Source of the DNA: UBA1765 sp045629945 | Lineage (GTDB): Bacteria > Fibrobacterota > Fibrobacteria > Fibrobacterales > Fibrobacteraceae | Direction of reading: 5' to 3' | DNA length: 64,000 nucleotides | Assembly (NCBI GenBank): GCA_045629945.1 | Contig: JAZQSE010000033.1 | Location: 87,594 to 151,593, forward strand | Shown: positions 18,464-27,550 of the stretch, in pieces | Layout of the letters: each line of letters opens with the position of its first letter | Numbering within the stretch: position 1 is the first letter of the stretch | Position numbers and translations under genes: made by a program | The notes under the pieces: generated by a model | Database searches by the model: none | Told to the model about the DNA's origin: nothing | What the model saw: only the letters and a program-made list of their open reading frames with translations

Positions 18464-19150
18464 CTAAAATTCTTCTAAACCATTTTCGGTTGCCAGAATA
18501 ACTTGTGTTGCCATATTGATAAATAAACCATGGCCAACCAAGCCAACGATACCATCAAGTTGTTTTGAAAGTTCTGCAGGATTTTCAATAGGAGCAAATT
18601 TTGCATCTGCAATAATGTTGCCAGAATCGCTGATTACAGGGCCGTCTTTACCGGGAGCTCCCATGCGGACAGAAACTTTGCCACCAAGGGCTTCAACTTT
18701 TGCGGTAACAACTCCAATAGCATTTGGTAAAATTTCTAAAGGGACTGCAAACTTTTCGCCGAGAGTTTTTACTTTTTTTCCAGAATCAGCAATGATTATA
18801 TAACGCTTTCCCATAGAAGCGACAATTTTTTCTAAAAGGTGTGCGGCTCCACGCCCTTTAATTAAGTTTTTGTTTCCGTCAATTTCATCAGCTCCGTCAA
18901 TAACAATGTCAAGTTCAGAGACTTCGCCCATTTCTTTTAAAGGAATGCCTAATTTTCTGCATTGCAGAGTAGTACTCCAACTAGTGCTAACGCCTACCAC
19001 ATTCAAGTTTTCTTCTTGGATGCGTTTTGCCAGGTGTTCTACCATGTAGGCAGCTGTACTTCCTGTGCCAAGGCCAACTGTCATACCATTTTGGATTTCG
19101 TTTGCAGCTTTAATACCTGCAGCTTTTTTTAATTCATCGAGAGTAGCCAT
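18464..19150 (-). CDS. rpiA: Ribose-5-phosphate isomerase A
   Basis: 228 residues from the ATG at 19150. The upstream in-frame extension lies inside slyD and is rejected; GGTGG stands before this ATG. Motifs: GLGTGSTAAY at 26-35, VIDGADEID, KGRGAAHLLEK and the C-terminal VGLVGHGLF. It interconverts ribose 5-phosphate and ribulose 5-phosphate in the pentose phosphate pathway. The start is one base after the slyD stop, so the two genes share a transcript. Confidence 0.96.
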   Translation of the reverse strand: MATLDELKKAAGIKAANEIQNGMTVGLGTGSTAAYMVEHLAKRIQEENLNVVGVSTSWSTTLQCRKLGIPLKEMGEVSELDIVIDGADEIDGNKNLIKGRGAAHLLEKIVASMGKRYIIIADSGKKVKTLGEKFAVPLEILPNAIGVVTAKVEALGGKVSVRMGAPGKDGPVISDSGNIIADAKFAPIENPAELSKQLDGIVGLVGHGLFINMATQVILATENGLEEF

Positions 19151-19151
19151 T

Positions 19152-19745
19152 TTAGTACCACCGTTCTTGTGAGTTGTTTTCAAAATCATCGTTATCGTCA
19201 CTTAAGTCTTCTTCAATTTCGTCAGGGTAACCTTGTTCTAACTCTGTAAAAGAAGCTTCTTCGATATTTAAAATATGGACATCAAAAATCAGATCTTTCC
19301 CTGCAAAAGGATGGTTGCCATCGAGGATAACAGAATTTTCTTTTATTGTCTTAACCACATAAACATCTGAATTTTCTGAAATATTGTCGTTAAAAAGTTC
19401 TTCAAGATTTTCTGGAATCTGAAAATCGTTCAAATCAGGTTCTTTAAACATTTCAAGTTCCATACCAAGCCAAAGTTCTCCGATATCTTTCAAATCACTT
19501 TTAGGAACTTCAATAATCAAATCGCTTTTAAATGGTCCATAACCTTCGGCATAAGGAATGGTGACAGAAAATTTATCGCCGATTTTACGGCCTTCCAAAG
19601 CATTCTCTAAACCAGAAATAATGTTTCTTGAGCCATGAATGTAAGCAAAAGGGTGATGGTCAGGGATTTCTTCTAGGATATTTTTACCTAAATCCCTGAC
19701 TGTGTAAGAAATGCTTACTTTTAAATTTTCTTCAACCAATAACAT
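19152..19745 (-). CDS. slyD: FKBP-type peptidyl-prolyl isomerase, SlyD-like
   Basis: 197 residues. FKBP halves surround an inserted chaperone (IF) domain: YTVRDLGKNILEE and YIHGSRNIISGLENALEG at the N-terminal side, and the SlyD hallmark DGNHPFAGKDLIFDV at about 143-157. The C terminus is acidic (DEIEEDLSDDNDDFENN) rather than the His/Cys-rich tail of E. coli SlyD, so nickel handling is unlikely. It should catalyse prolyl isomerisation and help folding in the cytoplasm. TATATTTG lies 8 bases before the ATG with no Shine-Dalgarno. Confidence 0.92.
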   Translation of the reverse strand: MLLVEENLKVSISYTVRDLGKNILEEIPDHHPFAYIHGSRNIISGLENALEGRKIGDKFSVTIPYAEGYGPFKSDLIIEVPKSDLKDIGELWLGMELEMFKEPDLNDFQIPENLEELFNDNISENSDVYVVKTIKENSVILDGNHPFAGKDLIFDVHILNIEEASFTELEQGYPDEIEEDLSDDNDDFENNSQERWY

Positions 19746-19753
19746 CTGGGCTA

Positions 19754-19761
19754 CAAATATA
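19754..19761 (-). promoter_or_regulatory. TATATTTG box before slyD
   Basis: Perfect TATATTTG on the minus strand, 8 bases before the slyD ATG. It implies a leader of a few bases at most. Confidence 0.5.
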
Positions 19762-19880
19762 GTAAACCAAGAGATTGCCGCTCCCTAACTTGCTTTTAAA
19801 AAAGTCATATAACCTCAATAGAAAAAGGATATTTTTTTTAGAAAAAAGATTTTATTAAAAATTTTGTGTATATTACGGCT

Positions 19881-20609
19881 ATGCTTTATGGAATTTGTTC
19901 TGATATCCACTCCAATGCGACTGCTTTAAAGGCTGTTCTTGCTTCTATGGACTCTTATGGAGTTGAACGGCGAGTTTGCCTTGGCGATTTAGTCGGGTAT
20001 GGCCCTGATGTTAATGAAAGCGTATCTTTAGCAGCATCTTCTATGGATATTTCAATTATTGGCAACCACGACAGTGTGGCTATGCGTTGGGAATCTTGCT
20101 TGGGGTTTAATCCGTATGCCAAACAAGCGATAGAATGGACTCAGAATCAACTTTCTCCAGAATCGGTAAAATATTTAGATGGTTTACCTTACATTTTTGA
20201 AGAAAATGAAATTTGCTTTGTTCATGCATCACCTATGTCGCCAGCTGATTGGGTTTATGTTACCGATTTAGAAGATGCCTTGGATGCGTTTGATCATTTT
20301 TCTGGTAAATATTGTTTTGTTGGGCATACTCATAGCCCGGTTATTGTGGCTATGCGAGACGCTGCAATCCCCAAAGTGATAGAAGATGGTTCTTATGTTC
20401 TTGAAAAAGGCGAACGCCTTTTGGTAAATGTGGGGAGCGTTGGCCAGCCAAGAGACAGAGACCCTAGAGCTTGTTGGTGCTTGTTTGATTCTGAAAAAGA
20501 ATCTGTGCAATTGATTCGTGTCCCTTATGCAATAGAAGAAACGCAGAAGCGAATGCGAGAAGCAGGAATTTCAGATTTTTTAGTTGAGCGTCTCGGAGTC
20601 GGGCGGTGA
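19881..20609 (+). CDS. Metallophosphoesterase (YfcE/MJ0936-like)
   Basis: 242 residues from ATG 19881; a GTG 15 bases upstream would overlie the likely -10 TATATT (19869-19874) and is less likely. The calcineurin-like metal sites are in order: D8 and H10 in SDIHSN, GDLVGYG, GNHD, and the final VGHTHSP. Such enzymes are small phosphodiesterases; the substrate is not known. LVNVGSVGQPRDRDP is the family's C-terminal loop. It overlaps rlmH by 4 bases. TATATT ends 6 bases before the ATG, again a near-leaderless arrangement. Confidence 0.88.
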   Translation: MLYGICSDIHSNATALKAVLASMDSYGVERRVCLGDLVGYGPDVNESVSLAASSMDISIIGNHDSVAMRWESCLGFNPYAKQAIEWTQNQLSPESVKYLDGLPYIFEENEICFVHASPMSPADWVYVTDLEDALDAFDHFSGKYCFVGHTHSPVIVAMRDAAIPKVIEDGSYVLEKGERLLVNVGSVGQPRDRDPRACWCLFDSEKESVQLIRVPYAIEETQKRMREAGISDFLVERLGVGR

Positions 20610-21067
20610 AACTTTTTTTAGCGGTTTTTGGAAAAGCAGGCTCTCCATTTGTGTCAGATGAAGTCGCGCGCTATGTAAAGCGTTTAAAGGGTTCTGCGTC
20701 ACCTTTAGAAATTGTTGAATTAAAAGAAAGCCGGCGAGAAGACAAACTAAAAGCTCTTGCAGAAGAAGCAGAACTTTTTGAAAAACGCTTTCCGAAAAAA
20801 GATTTTATTCGCGTCATTCTTTCTGAAGAAGGAAAGTTAATGGCAACAGTGCCTCTTGCTCGTTGGATAGAACAAAAAAGCGCGTCTAATATTGTTTTTT
20901 TAATTGGCTCTGCTTATGGGATTGATGAAAAATTAAAAGCCAGTGCTCATTTATTACTTTCTCTTTCTCCATTGACTTTTACTCACGACCACGCACGCGT
21001 TATCGCAGCAGAACAATTGTATCGCTGTGTAATGGTTTTAGCAGGTCACCCTTACCACCATGTTTAA
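20606..21067 (+). CDS. rlmH: 23S rRNA (pseudouridine1915-N3)-methyltransferase
   Basis: 153 residues, GTG start overlapping the upstream TGA by 4 bases, preceded by CGGAGT. SPOUT-fold enzyme: ILSEEGKLM, the knot segment IVFLIGSAYGID and the C-terminal signature HARVIAAEQLYR with the final PYHHV. It methylates m3-pseudouridine 1915 in the ribosomal decoding region. Length is typical. Confidence 0.95.
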   Translation: MKLFLAVFGKAGSPFVSDEVARYVKRLKGSASPLEIVELKESRREDKLKALAEEAELFEKRFPKKDFIRVILSEEGKLMATVPLARWIEQKSASNIVFLIGSAYGIDEKLKASAHLLLSLSPLTFTHDHARVIAAEQLYRCVMVLAGHPYHHV

Positions 21068-21489
21068 AATGCTGTTAAAGTGGGCAAAAAGAAGAGTGAA
21101 GAAAAGGCTATTATTCCAAGAATGCCTAAAATAAAAAATACTAAGTAAATGATAGAAAGGGCTAAAGCAACAGAATCGTCGCCGGTTAATTTTTTGGTTT
21201 TTGTAGCGTAAGTTCCTTTCGTGATGTGGCGTAAATCCAGATAAATAAGGAGTGCACATACAAAAGCAGGAACAATTAAAAATCCAAAAATATTGAGAAC
21301 GATTTTTAAAACGCCACGAGTTGGGTTTCCTAAGACAAAATCATGGATTCCGAGACCGCCAAGAAAAAAAGCAAATAATGCAGCGTGTGTTTTTTCAATT
21401 GGTGGAATAATATCAGAAAAAGGTTCGCCACATTGTGGGCAAGAAATAGCGCGTTCAGAACAATCATTACTGCAATTAGGACAAAGCAT
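21064..21489 (-). CDS. Zinc-ribbon plus TM2-domain membrane protein
   Basis: 141 residues from the ATG at 21489, which has AGGA at good spacing. The frame stays open 162 bases further upstream, but that part is repeat DNA and is rejected. Cysteines C3, C6, C17 and C20 form a zinc ribbon (CPNC...CPQCG). Residues about 34-95 are a TM2 domain (two helices with GIHDFVLGN between them), followed by a third hydrophobic segment near 110-135. Function unknown. It is convergent with rlmH and overlaps its end by 4 bases. Confidence 0.8.
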   Translation of the reverse strand: MLCPNCSNDCSERAISCPQCGEPFSDIIPPIEKTHAALFAFFLGGLGIHDFVLGNPTRGVLKIVLNIFGFLIVPAFVCALLIYLDLRHITKGTYATKTKKLTGDDSVALALSIIYLVFFILGILGIIAFSSLFFLPTLTAF

Positions 21490-21545
21490 AAAAATTCCTA
21501 TCCGATAAATTTTTGAAACTCCACAAGAGAGTGTTGCAAAACCTT

Positions 21546-21895
21546 CTGTAAACAAGCTTGTCATGGCAACTAGATTGCCACGCCGTTTATTCTGCACATC
21601 TCGTAATGACAAGTTCAGGCTTGTCATCGCAAACGCAGTGAGACTTGTCATGGCGAGGAGTCTTTTAAGACGACGTGGCCATCTTGTTTTTTGTCATTAC
21701 GAGCGTAGCGAAGTAATCCAAAAACAAGTGTTACTTGCGATAAGATTGCTTCTGTCACTACGCTCCATCGCGAGTGACAAGATTCGCAATGGCAAGTCAC
21801 GGGCAAGCTCGCTTCGCGAGTGACAAGGGACTTGTAGCAGAGTCGCATTCAGGCTTTGCAAAAAAATCTTGCACGGCTCACAATGACAAAGGGCT
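21546..21895. repeat. Interspersed repeat block A
   Basis: No gene is credible between 21490 and 22046. The stretch is more GC-rich than its surroundings and made of short imperfect units such as GTCATTACGAGCG, ACTTGTCAT and TTCGCGAGTGAC in both orientations. ATGACAAG-TTCAGG-CTTGTCAT is one perfect local inverted repeat. Thirty-nine bases (21689-21727) recur exactly at 63788-63826. Spurious frames reading through such units are common in databases. Confidence 0.85.
21693..21778. repeat. REP-like palindromic element, copy 1
   Basis: An 86-base unit starting GTCATTACGAGCG and ending GCGAGTGAC; its arms are imperfect inverted copies around a variable centre. Copy 2 is at 63792-63876 with the same left arm and a diverged right arm. 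Confidence 0.7.
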
Positions 21896-22046
21896 AGGCA
21901 AGCTTCATTGCAAGTGATAATTTGTTTTTATCAAGAAGCCCCTGGCAATAGTCGGGCAGAGAGATTTTTCTAAAATATAAGGAAAAATAGCGTTGGAAAC
22001 AAGATATAATGTGTAGAAAATGCAAAGGATTTCTAAATTCATTTTT

Positions 22047-23774
22047 ATGAAGATTGTTATCGCTCAAATGCCAGTTGCTCAGGGAAATCCTGAAAAGAAT
22101 TTTCAAACGATTTCTAGTATAGTAGAAAAAGCAAAGTCAGAAGCGGCATCGCTTGTTGTTTTTCCAGAATTATGTCTTTCTAGCACACTTGTCGGAGATG
22201 CTTTTTTTAGAAAATCATTTGTTGACGAATGTCTTGATAAGGGAAGAGCTATCGCGTCTTTGGCTTCAGGGATTGATATCTTATTTGGAAATATTGCAAA
22301 AGAAAATAATGAGTTGTACAATGCGGCTTATTATGCAAGTCAAGGAAGTTTTGTAGCCCTTTCTAAACAAAAAGGAAAGGACCTTTCTTTTTTGCCTAAA
22401 AATATTTTAAAAGGAAGTAGGGCAAGTCGTTATTTTTCTTCTCCTTGTTTAGAAAATATTTATTACCCTGAAATACAAGGGCATCTAAAAGTTGGAATTT
22501 CTATTTCTGAAAATTTGGATGATTTAGAACAAGTAGCTAGTTCTCTTTCAGATAAAAAAAATGTTGTGATACACCTGGCTTCAGATTTTTATGAAATAGG
22601 AAAACATAAAGAGTTTTCAGAAAAATGTAAAAGTGTTTCTGAAAAGTTTGAAATGCCAGTATTGTATGTGAATGCAAGTGGCGTGCTGAATGAAGGAAAA
22701 AATGTTTATGTTTTAGAGGGCCTTTCTTCAGTGTTAAAAAATGGGAGCATTTTAGATAAAGCTCCTTTCTTGAAAGAGGCTTTACTCATATTTGATTCTG
22801 AAAACGAAACGATTAATCCGGAAGTTTTGAAAGCAGAAAAATCGGAAATAGAACAAGTTCACCTGGCTTTAGTTTATATGCTAAAAAAATCCTTGGAGCG
22901 ATTTAAAATTAATCGAGTCGTTATTGGCGCTTCAGGTGGAATTGACAGTGCGGTTTCTGCTGTTTTATACGCCGAAGCCATTGGTGCTGAAAATGTCTTT
23001 TTAGTAAATATGCCAACTCGGTTTAATTCACAAACTACTCAAAATGCAGCAAAAGATTTAGCCCGGAATTTGGGTTCTCCTTATCTAGTTGTTCCGATTT
23101 CTAAAATTTTAGAATCAGTACAGATTACGCTTTCAGAAAGTTGTTTTGAAGGCAGTGAAGAAAATTTAACTGTCGAAGGAATTCATTATGAAAACTTGCA
23201 AGCGAGAACACGTTCTGGCGCAGTACTTGCAACAATAGCTTCTGTTCTGAATGCTGCGTTTACCTGTAATGGCAATAAAACAGAAGCGATGGTGGGGTAT
23301 TGTACATTGTATGGCGATACATCAGGAGTTTTGTGTGCTTTAGGTGATTTGTGGAAAACGCAAGTTTACGCTTTGGCAAAAGAAATAAATAAAGAAAAAG
23401 AAATTATTCCTAAAGCTTCTATTGAAATACCAGCAAGCGCAGAATTAAGTGAAGCGCAAAATGTTGATGAAGGAAAAGGCGACCCGATTATTTACCCTTA
23501 TCATGATAAGCTTTTTGCGTATTGGATGGAAAATAATAAAAGCCTTTTAGACGCAGAAAAAGCCTTAGAAAATGGAACGCTTTGTGAAATTCTTGGCTTG
23601 GAAAAAGATTTTTTTGATTCGTTATTTGAAACACAAAAAGAAGCTTTGGAAGATATGCGAAAATGGTGGAATCGTTATATGGGGATAGCACTTGCAAAAC
23701 GTATTCAAATGCCACCAATATTATCGGTTAGTAGAAAAGCGTTTGGTAATTCTTGTATAGAAGCACAAATGTAG
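22047..23774 (+). CDS. nadE: NAD+ synthetase with degenerate glutaminase domain
   Basis: 575 residues from the ATG at 22047 (MKIVIAQMPV is the usual nitrilase-domain start; an ATG at 22020 adds 9 residues and is less likely). Residues 1-265 are the glutamine-amidotransferase nitrilase domain and 270-560 the ATP-dependent synthetase with the PP-loop SGGIDSAVSAVL. The enzyme makes NAD+ from deamido-NAD. The nitrilase Glu is kept (E41 in FPEL), but where family members have ICED the sequence reads ISEN: the nucleophilic Cys is Ser154, encoded by TCT at 22506. The Lys region is also altered. It may depend on free ammonia. The rest of the synthetase looks intact. Confidence 0.9.
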   Translation: MKIVIAQMPVAQGNPEKNFQTISSIVEKAKSEAASLVVFPELCLSSTLVGDAFFRKSFVDECLDKGRAIASLASGIDILFGNIAKENNELYNAAYYASQGSFVALSKQKGKDLSFLPKNILKGSRASRYFSSPCLENIYYPEIQGHLKVGISISENLDDLEQVASSLSDKKNVVIHLASDFYEIGKHKEFSEKCKSVSEKFEMPVLYVNASGVLNEGKNVYVLEGLSSVLKNGSILDKAPFLKEALLIFDSENETINPEVLKAEKSEIEQVHLALVYMLKKSLERFKINRVVIGASGGIDSAVSAVLYAEAIGAENVFLVNMPTRFNSQTTQNAAKDLARNLGSPYLVVPISKILESVQITLSESCFEGSEENLTVEGIHYENLQARTRSGAVLATIASVLNAAFTCNGNKTEAMVGYCTLYGDTSGVLCALGDLWKTQVYALAKEINKEKEIIPKASIEIPASAELSEAQNVDEGKGDPIIYPYHDKLFAYWMENNKSLLDAEKALENGTLCEILGLEKDFFDSLFETQKEALEDMRKWWNRYMGIALAKRIQMPPILSVSRKAFGNSCIEAQM

Positions 23775-23888
23775 CGGTTTGTATAGTTTGTAAGTAGTGA
23801 TTTTTAAAATCTTGTTTTGAGAAATGTTAAATTTTAAAAGAAATCTAGGAGTTAGTTCTAGAAAAGTTTAATGCTTTAAGGATTGGAT

Positions 23889-24923
23889 ATGTCTCGTTTA
23901 AGAGTTCTGGTTTTTATGGGTGGTTTCTCTACAGAACATGATGTTTCTGTTGTGAGTGGAATTGGTGTTGTTCGAGGAATGGATCCTTCGAAATACAATA
24001 TTCACCCAGTTCTTATTGAAAAAGATGGCACTTGGATCTGGTCTTCAAGAGAAATTTCTCCATACCAAAAAGAAAATTTTTCAGAAATGTATTTCCGCAG
24101 TTTAGAAGGGCCTTCGGCTCATCGCAAAAAAGCTCCGGCACTTTCTGAATTGCCAGATGTTGATATTGCATTTTTAGCTTTGCATGGAAAATGGGGCGAA
24201 GACGGTCATGTTCAAGCTTTGCTTGAACATTGGAAAATACCTTATACGGGGTGCGGGCTTTTAGCAAGTGCTTTAGCCATGGACAAAATCAAATCAAAGC
24301 AAATTTATACAAGTGCTAGCATTTTAACGCCTGCCTATAAAGTCCTTTCTCGTGATTCATTTAATGGTGAAGCGCTTTCTTGTGTTGCAAATGAATTGAA
24401 TTTTCCATTAGTCATAAAAGATCCATTAGGTGGTTCTAGTATTGGTGTGGGCATTGCAAAAAATATGGATGAGGCTTTGGCTATTTGCGAAGACCTTTTC
24501 TGTAATTCAGAATCTTTGCTTTTTGAACAGTTTATTTCAGGAAGAGAAGCTAGTTGTGGCTTTATGGAAGGCGAAGAACCATTCCCACCAACTGAAATGC
24601 AAATGACTACACGGGAATATTTTGATTTTGAAGCAAAGTATAATGGTGAATGTAGAGAAGTAACGCCAGCGCCTTTTGAACAAGATTTAACGAAAAAAAT
24701 TCAAAGTGTTGTAGAAAACGCACACAAAGCGTTAGGTTGTTCTGTTTATAGCAGAACAGATGTCCGTATAGATGATAAAGGAAATGTGTGGGCTATTGAA
24801 ACAAATACATTGCCTGGCATGACACCGACTTCGCTTTTGCCACAACAAGCAGAATGTAATGGCGTTTCTTATACAATGTTAATTGATAAAATAATTGAAA
24901 AAAGTATAAAGGTTAAACGCTGA
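23889..24923 (+). CDS. ddl: D-alanine-D-alanine ligase
   Basis: 344 residues from the ATG at 23889, preceded by AAGG; a TTG two codons earlier is less likely. ATP-grasp enzyme making the D-Ala-D-Ala end of peptidoglycan precursors. Motifs: GGFSTEHDVS at the N terminus, ALHGKWGEDG, KDPLGGSSIGVG, and the C-terminal AIETNTLPGMTPTSLLPQQ with metal ligands. The TGA shares one base with the tsaB ATG. First gene of a five-gene plus-strand operon. Confidence 0.95.
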   Translation: MSRLRVLVFMGGFSTEHDVSVVSGIGVVRGMDPSKYNIHPVLIEKDGTWIWSSREISPYQKENFSEMYFRSLEGPSAHRKKAPALSELPDVDIAFLALHGKWGEDGHVQALLEHWKIPYTGCGLLASALAMDKIKSKQIYTSASILTPAYKVLSRDSFNGEALSCVANELNFPLVIKDPLGGSSIGVGIAKNMDEALAICEDLFCNSESLLFEQFISGREASCGFMEGEEPFPPTEMQMTTREYFDFEAKYNGECREVTPAPFEQDLTKKIQSVVENAHKALGCSVYSRTDVRIDDKGNVWAIETNTLPGMTPTSLLPQQAECNGVSYTMLIDKIIEKSIKVKR

Positions 24924-25558
24924 TGGTTGATTTAATTGTCGATACTTCGCGAGCAGGAGCCCGAATGGGAATTTTTGGAGAAAATATCTCTGAAGAAATT
25001 GTTGATAATAACGCTCGTGGAGAATCGCTTTTAGTGGTATTGGATTCTCTTTTAAAAAAAGCTTCTGTTTCTTTAGACGCAATTAAGCGCGTATTGGTTT
25101 TACGTGGGCCCGGTTCTTTTACAGGTTTACGCACGGGGATAGCTTTTTGTGAAGGCCTTTGTTTTACAGGTAAAAGAAAATTATATGGAGTATCCACATT
25201 AGCGGCTTTAACGCTTTATGGGAATGTAGAATCGACATTAGTTATTTTACGAGCAAGAACAGGTTATTGGTATTTTAGAAATTCTCCACAAGGAGAATCC
25301 TTTGCAGAAGTTGAAGAATGCTTTTGGAATACGGAACGCGTGTTAGAAAGTTTGAAAAATACAACGGCTAAATTTGCAGTTGTTGATGAAGCCGTTTTAA
25401 AAGAAGAAGTGTTTCAAGAAATTTTAAATGAGAAAGAAATTGAGATTGTTCAGGAAACAGAAGGTTCTCTTTCTCTTTTTCGAGAAGCATTTAACTGGTG
25501 CGAACCTTCTCCGATTCAAGACGCTAATTATATACAACCATCTTATGCAGAACAATAA
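24923..25558 (+). CDS. tsaB: tRNA t6A biosynthesis protein TsaB
   Basis: 211 residues, ASKHA fold without the full catalytic set. LIVDTSRAGARMGIF is the entry, and RGPGSFTGLRTGIAF is the family signature. TsaB binds TsaD and TsaE to form N6-threonylcarbamoyladenosine at A37 of ANN-reading tRNAs. ATG overlaps the ddl TGA; the end overlaps rimI by 14 bases. The tsaB-rimI pairing is classical. Confidence 0.92.
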   Translation: MVDLIVDTSRAGARMGIFGENISEEIVDNNARGESLLVVLDSLLKKASVSLDAIKRVLVLRGPGSFTGLRTGIAFCEGLCFTGKRKLYGVSTLAALTLYGNVESTLVILRARTGYWYFRNSPQGESFAEVEECFWNTERVLESLKNTTAKFAVVDEAVLKEEVFQEILNEKEIEIVQETEGSLSLFREAFNWCEPSPIQDANYIQPSYAEQ

Positions 25559-25997
25559 TTCAGAAATTTTATTGCGTAAAATGGAATTCTCTGATGTAGG
25601 AGATGTCTTGAATTTACAAGCCAATCTTGCCTTTTTAGATTGGAGTGTAGAACAATACAAAAAAGAACTGCAGGCTGATTCAACGATTTCTTTTATTATC
25701 CAAAAGAAAGGAAGTATTATAGGTTTTGCTTTGTTTCATTTGTTAGCCGACGAGTCAGAACTACTTGCGATAGCTGTTGCAGAAGAATTTCAACAAACAG
25801 GTTTGGGCAAAATTTTATTTAATGCTGGTAAAAATGAATTGCAAAATAGAGGTGCCGGAAAATTATTTTTAGAAGTCAGAGAATCTAATGAAAAAGCAAA
25901 GAAGTTTTACCAGAATCTAGGGGCTGTTTTTATTGGCACAAGAAAGAAATATTATAAAGATGGTGAGTCAGCAATTTTATATAGGATAGATTTTTAA
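25545..25997 (+). CDS. rimI: Ribosomal protein S18 alanine N-acetyltransferase-like (RimI)
   Basis: 150 residues from the ATG at 25545 inside the end of tsaB; the longer upstream frame is a shadow of tsaB. GNAT fold: LLAIAVAEEFQQTGLGKIL holds the acetyl-CoA-binding loop, and LEVRESNEKAKKFYQNLGA is the usual C-terminal part. RimI acetylates the N-terminal alanine of ribosomal protein S18 in E. coli; other substrates are possible. The neighbour tsaB supports the RimI call. Confidence 0.9.
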   Translation: MQNNNSEILLRKMEFSDVGDVLNLQANLAFLDWSVEQYKKELQADSTISFIIQKKGSIIGFALFHLLADESELLAIAVAEEFQQTGLGKILFNAGKNELQNRGAGKLFLEVRESNEKAKKFYQNLGAVFIGTRKKYYKDGESAILYRIDF

Positions 25998-26008
25998 AAG
26001 AGGGCTTT

Positions 26009-26827
26009 ATGCGGATTTTAGAAAATTTAGAACTTACAAGGAATCAGAAAAAACAAAAGAAAAAACAATTGCTTATAGCGCTTGTAATCATAATTGTTTT
26101 TTTACTAATCATTTTTTATTGGCTTTTAAATCGTAGTGGTTATTGGCTTATTCAAGACAATGCTTTTAATCATGTTTCTTGGGCTGTTGTTTTAGATGGA
26201 CAAACAGCAGAACTTGAAAGAACTGATTATGTTTCAGAATTAATGGAAAAAGGAAAAGTAGATTCGGTTCTTGTTTTAGGCCGTCGAGTCTATCGCGATA
26301 AAAATAATGCTGATTTTTACGCAGAAGATATGATGCGGACAGAAACTTTAGATAGCGGGGCGGTTTTTTTATGGCGACATAACGATCCATCAACTTTAGA
26401 AGAAGCTATTTCTATAATCCCTTGGTTTAAAAAGAAAAATGCAGATACTGTTTTGCTTATCACATCGGCTCCGGCTTCTCGTAGGGTTGCTCTCATTTTT
26501 AATTATTTAGCTGAAGGTTCTCCGACTTTTATAACGACAGATATAAAGCATTATACTTATAACCCAGCAAGTTGGCTTCGAGAACGAGAAATCCGCAAGT
26601 TATGGTTTAGAGAAATGCTTGCTGCTTTACAAGCAAAATGGGATTTGTTTTGGATTACGCCAGGAGATGTCTTACAAAAAGAAGTGCGTGAAGTTTTTTC
26701 TTTACGAGAAGAAAATAAAGAAGTTCTGAAACCAGGAAAAGAAAAAATAGTAGAAGAAGAAAAACCACTTGTTGTTGAAGAAATACTTGATACACTAAAA
26801 ACAGATTCTGTAAAAGTAGGGCAATAA
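26009..26827 (+). CDS. Membrane-anchored DUF218/YdcF-like protein
   Basis: 272 residues. Lysine-rich N terminus, one membrane helix at about 21-42, then a domain resembling DUF218 (ElyC/SanA/YdcF): VVLDGQTAELERTDYVSELM, VLVLGRRVY, NDPSTLEEA and VLLITSAPASRRVALIFNYL are in the usual order. DUF218 proteins are linked to envelope and wall polymer integrity. The last 60 residues are charged (many Glu and Lys) and probably disordered. It ends in TAATG with the nudix gene. Confidence 0.75.
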   Translation: MRILENLELTRNQKKQKKKQLLIALVIIIVFLLIIFYWLLNRSGYWLIQDNAFNHVSWAVVLDGQTAELERTDYVSELMEKGKVDSVLVLGRRVYRDKNNADFYAEDMMRTETLDSGAVFLWRHNDPSTLEEAISIIPWFKKKNADTVLLITSAPASRRVALIFNYLAEGSPTFITTDIKHYTYNPASWLREREIRKLWFREMLAALQAKWDLFWITPGDVLQKEVREVFSLREENKEVLKPGKEKIVEEEKPLVVEEILDTLKTDSVKVGQ

Positions 26828-27381
26828 TGGAATCAGAAAAAGAAATCGGCTGCTGGGCCACGCTTTCAGTAAAAGAAATATTAGATTCTCCCTGGCTTAA
26901 AATTGCAAAGGAATCTTGTCGTTTACCGCATGGAAAAGTAATTTCAGATTTTTACACGATTTGGCAACCAGACTGGGTTTTGATTTTGCCCAAAACGCAA
27001 AGTGGAAAATGGATTTTGACAAAGCAATACAGACATGGAACAAAGGCCGTTTCTTTAGAATTCCCTGCAGGTATTGTAGATAAAGGTGAATCGCCATTAG
27101 AAGCAGCCAAAAGAGAATTAGAAGAAGAGGTTTCTTGTTTAGGAAAATCTTTTAAGTTTCTAGGAGAGTTTCCAATGAATCCTGATAGACATCGTGGTAA
27201 GTTCTATGTTTTTGTTGCGGACGATGTAGAAAAAGGTGGCTACAGAACTCAAGACGAAACAGAAAATATTGTAGAAATAGAACTTTCAACGGAAGAATTA
27301 GAAACAAAAATAGCAACAGGTGAAATGAATCACCCTTTACAGATTGCTGCGTATTTTAAGTATAAATTAAATAAGTTCTAA
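26827..27381 (+). CDS. NUDIX hydrolase, ADP-ribose pyrophosphatase-like
   Basis: 184 residues. The Nudix box is GIVDKGESPLEAAKRELEEE near 78-97, with the REVEEE-type metal ligands intact. The N-terminal strands and the FPMNPDRHRGKFYVFVA segment fit ADP-ribose or related nucleoside diphosphate substrates; the exact substrate cannot be read. Start codon overlaps the DUF218 stop. Last gene of the ddl operon. Confidence 0.88.
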   Translation: MESEKEIGCWATLSVKEILDSPWLKIAKESCRLPHGKVISDFYTIWQPDWVLILPKTQSGKWILTKQYRHGTKAVSLEFPAGIVDKGESPLEAAKRELEEEVSCLGKSFKFLGEFPMNPDRHRGKFYVFVADDVEKGGYRTQDETENIVEIELSTEELETKIATGEMNHPLQIAAYFKYKLNKF

Positions 27382-27550
27382 GAAATGGCTATTAGAGTTT
27401 ATTATTCCAATTTTAAATGAGTCATTCTAAAACATAAGTAGCCTAAAGTCATGTAAGAATAAAACCGGGTGTTACAGGAAAAGCATTTTTAATTAGAGAA
27501 AAAGCATTCTTTTCGATACATATAGAAGTACCTTTTAGTAAAAAAACAAA

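Noticed and set aside
21490..21651. N-terminal extension of the TM2 protein
   Set aside because: It is encoded by repeat DNA, while the ATG at 21489 has AGGA upstream and starts the zinc ribbon.
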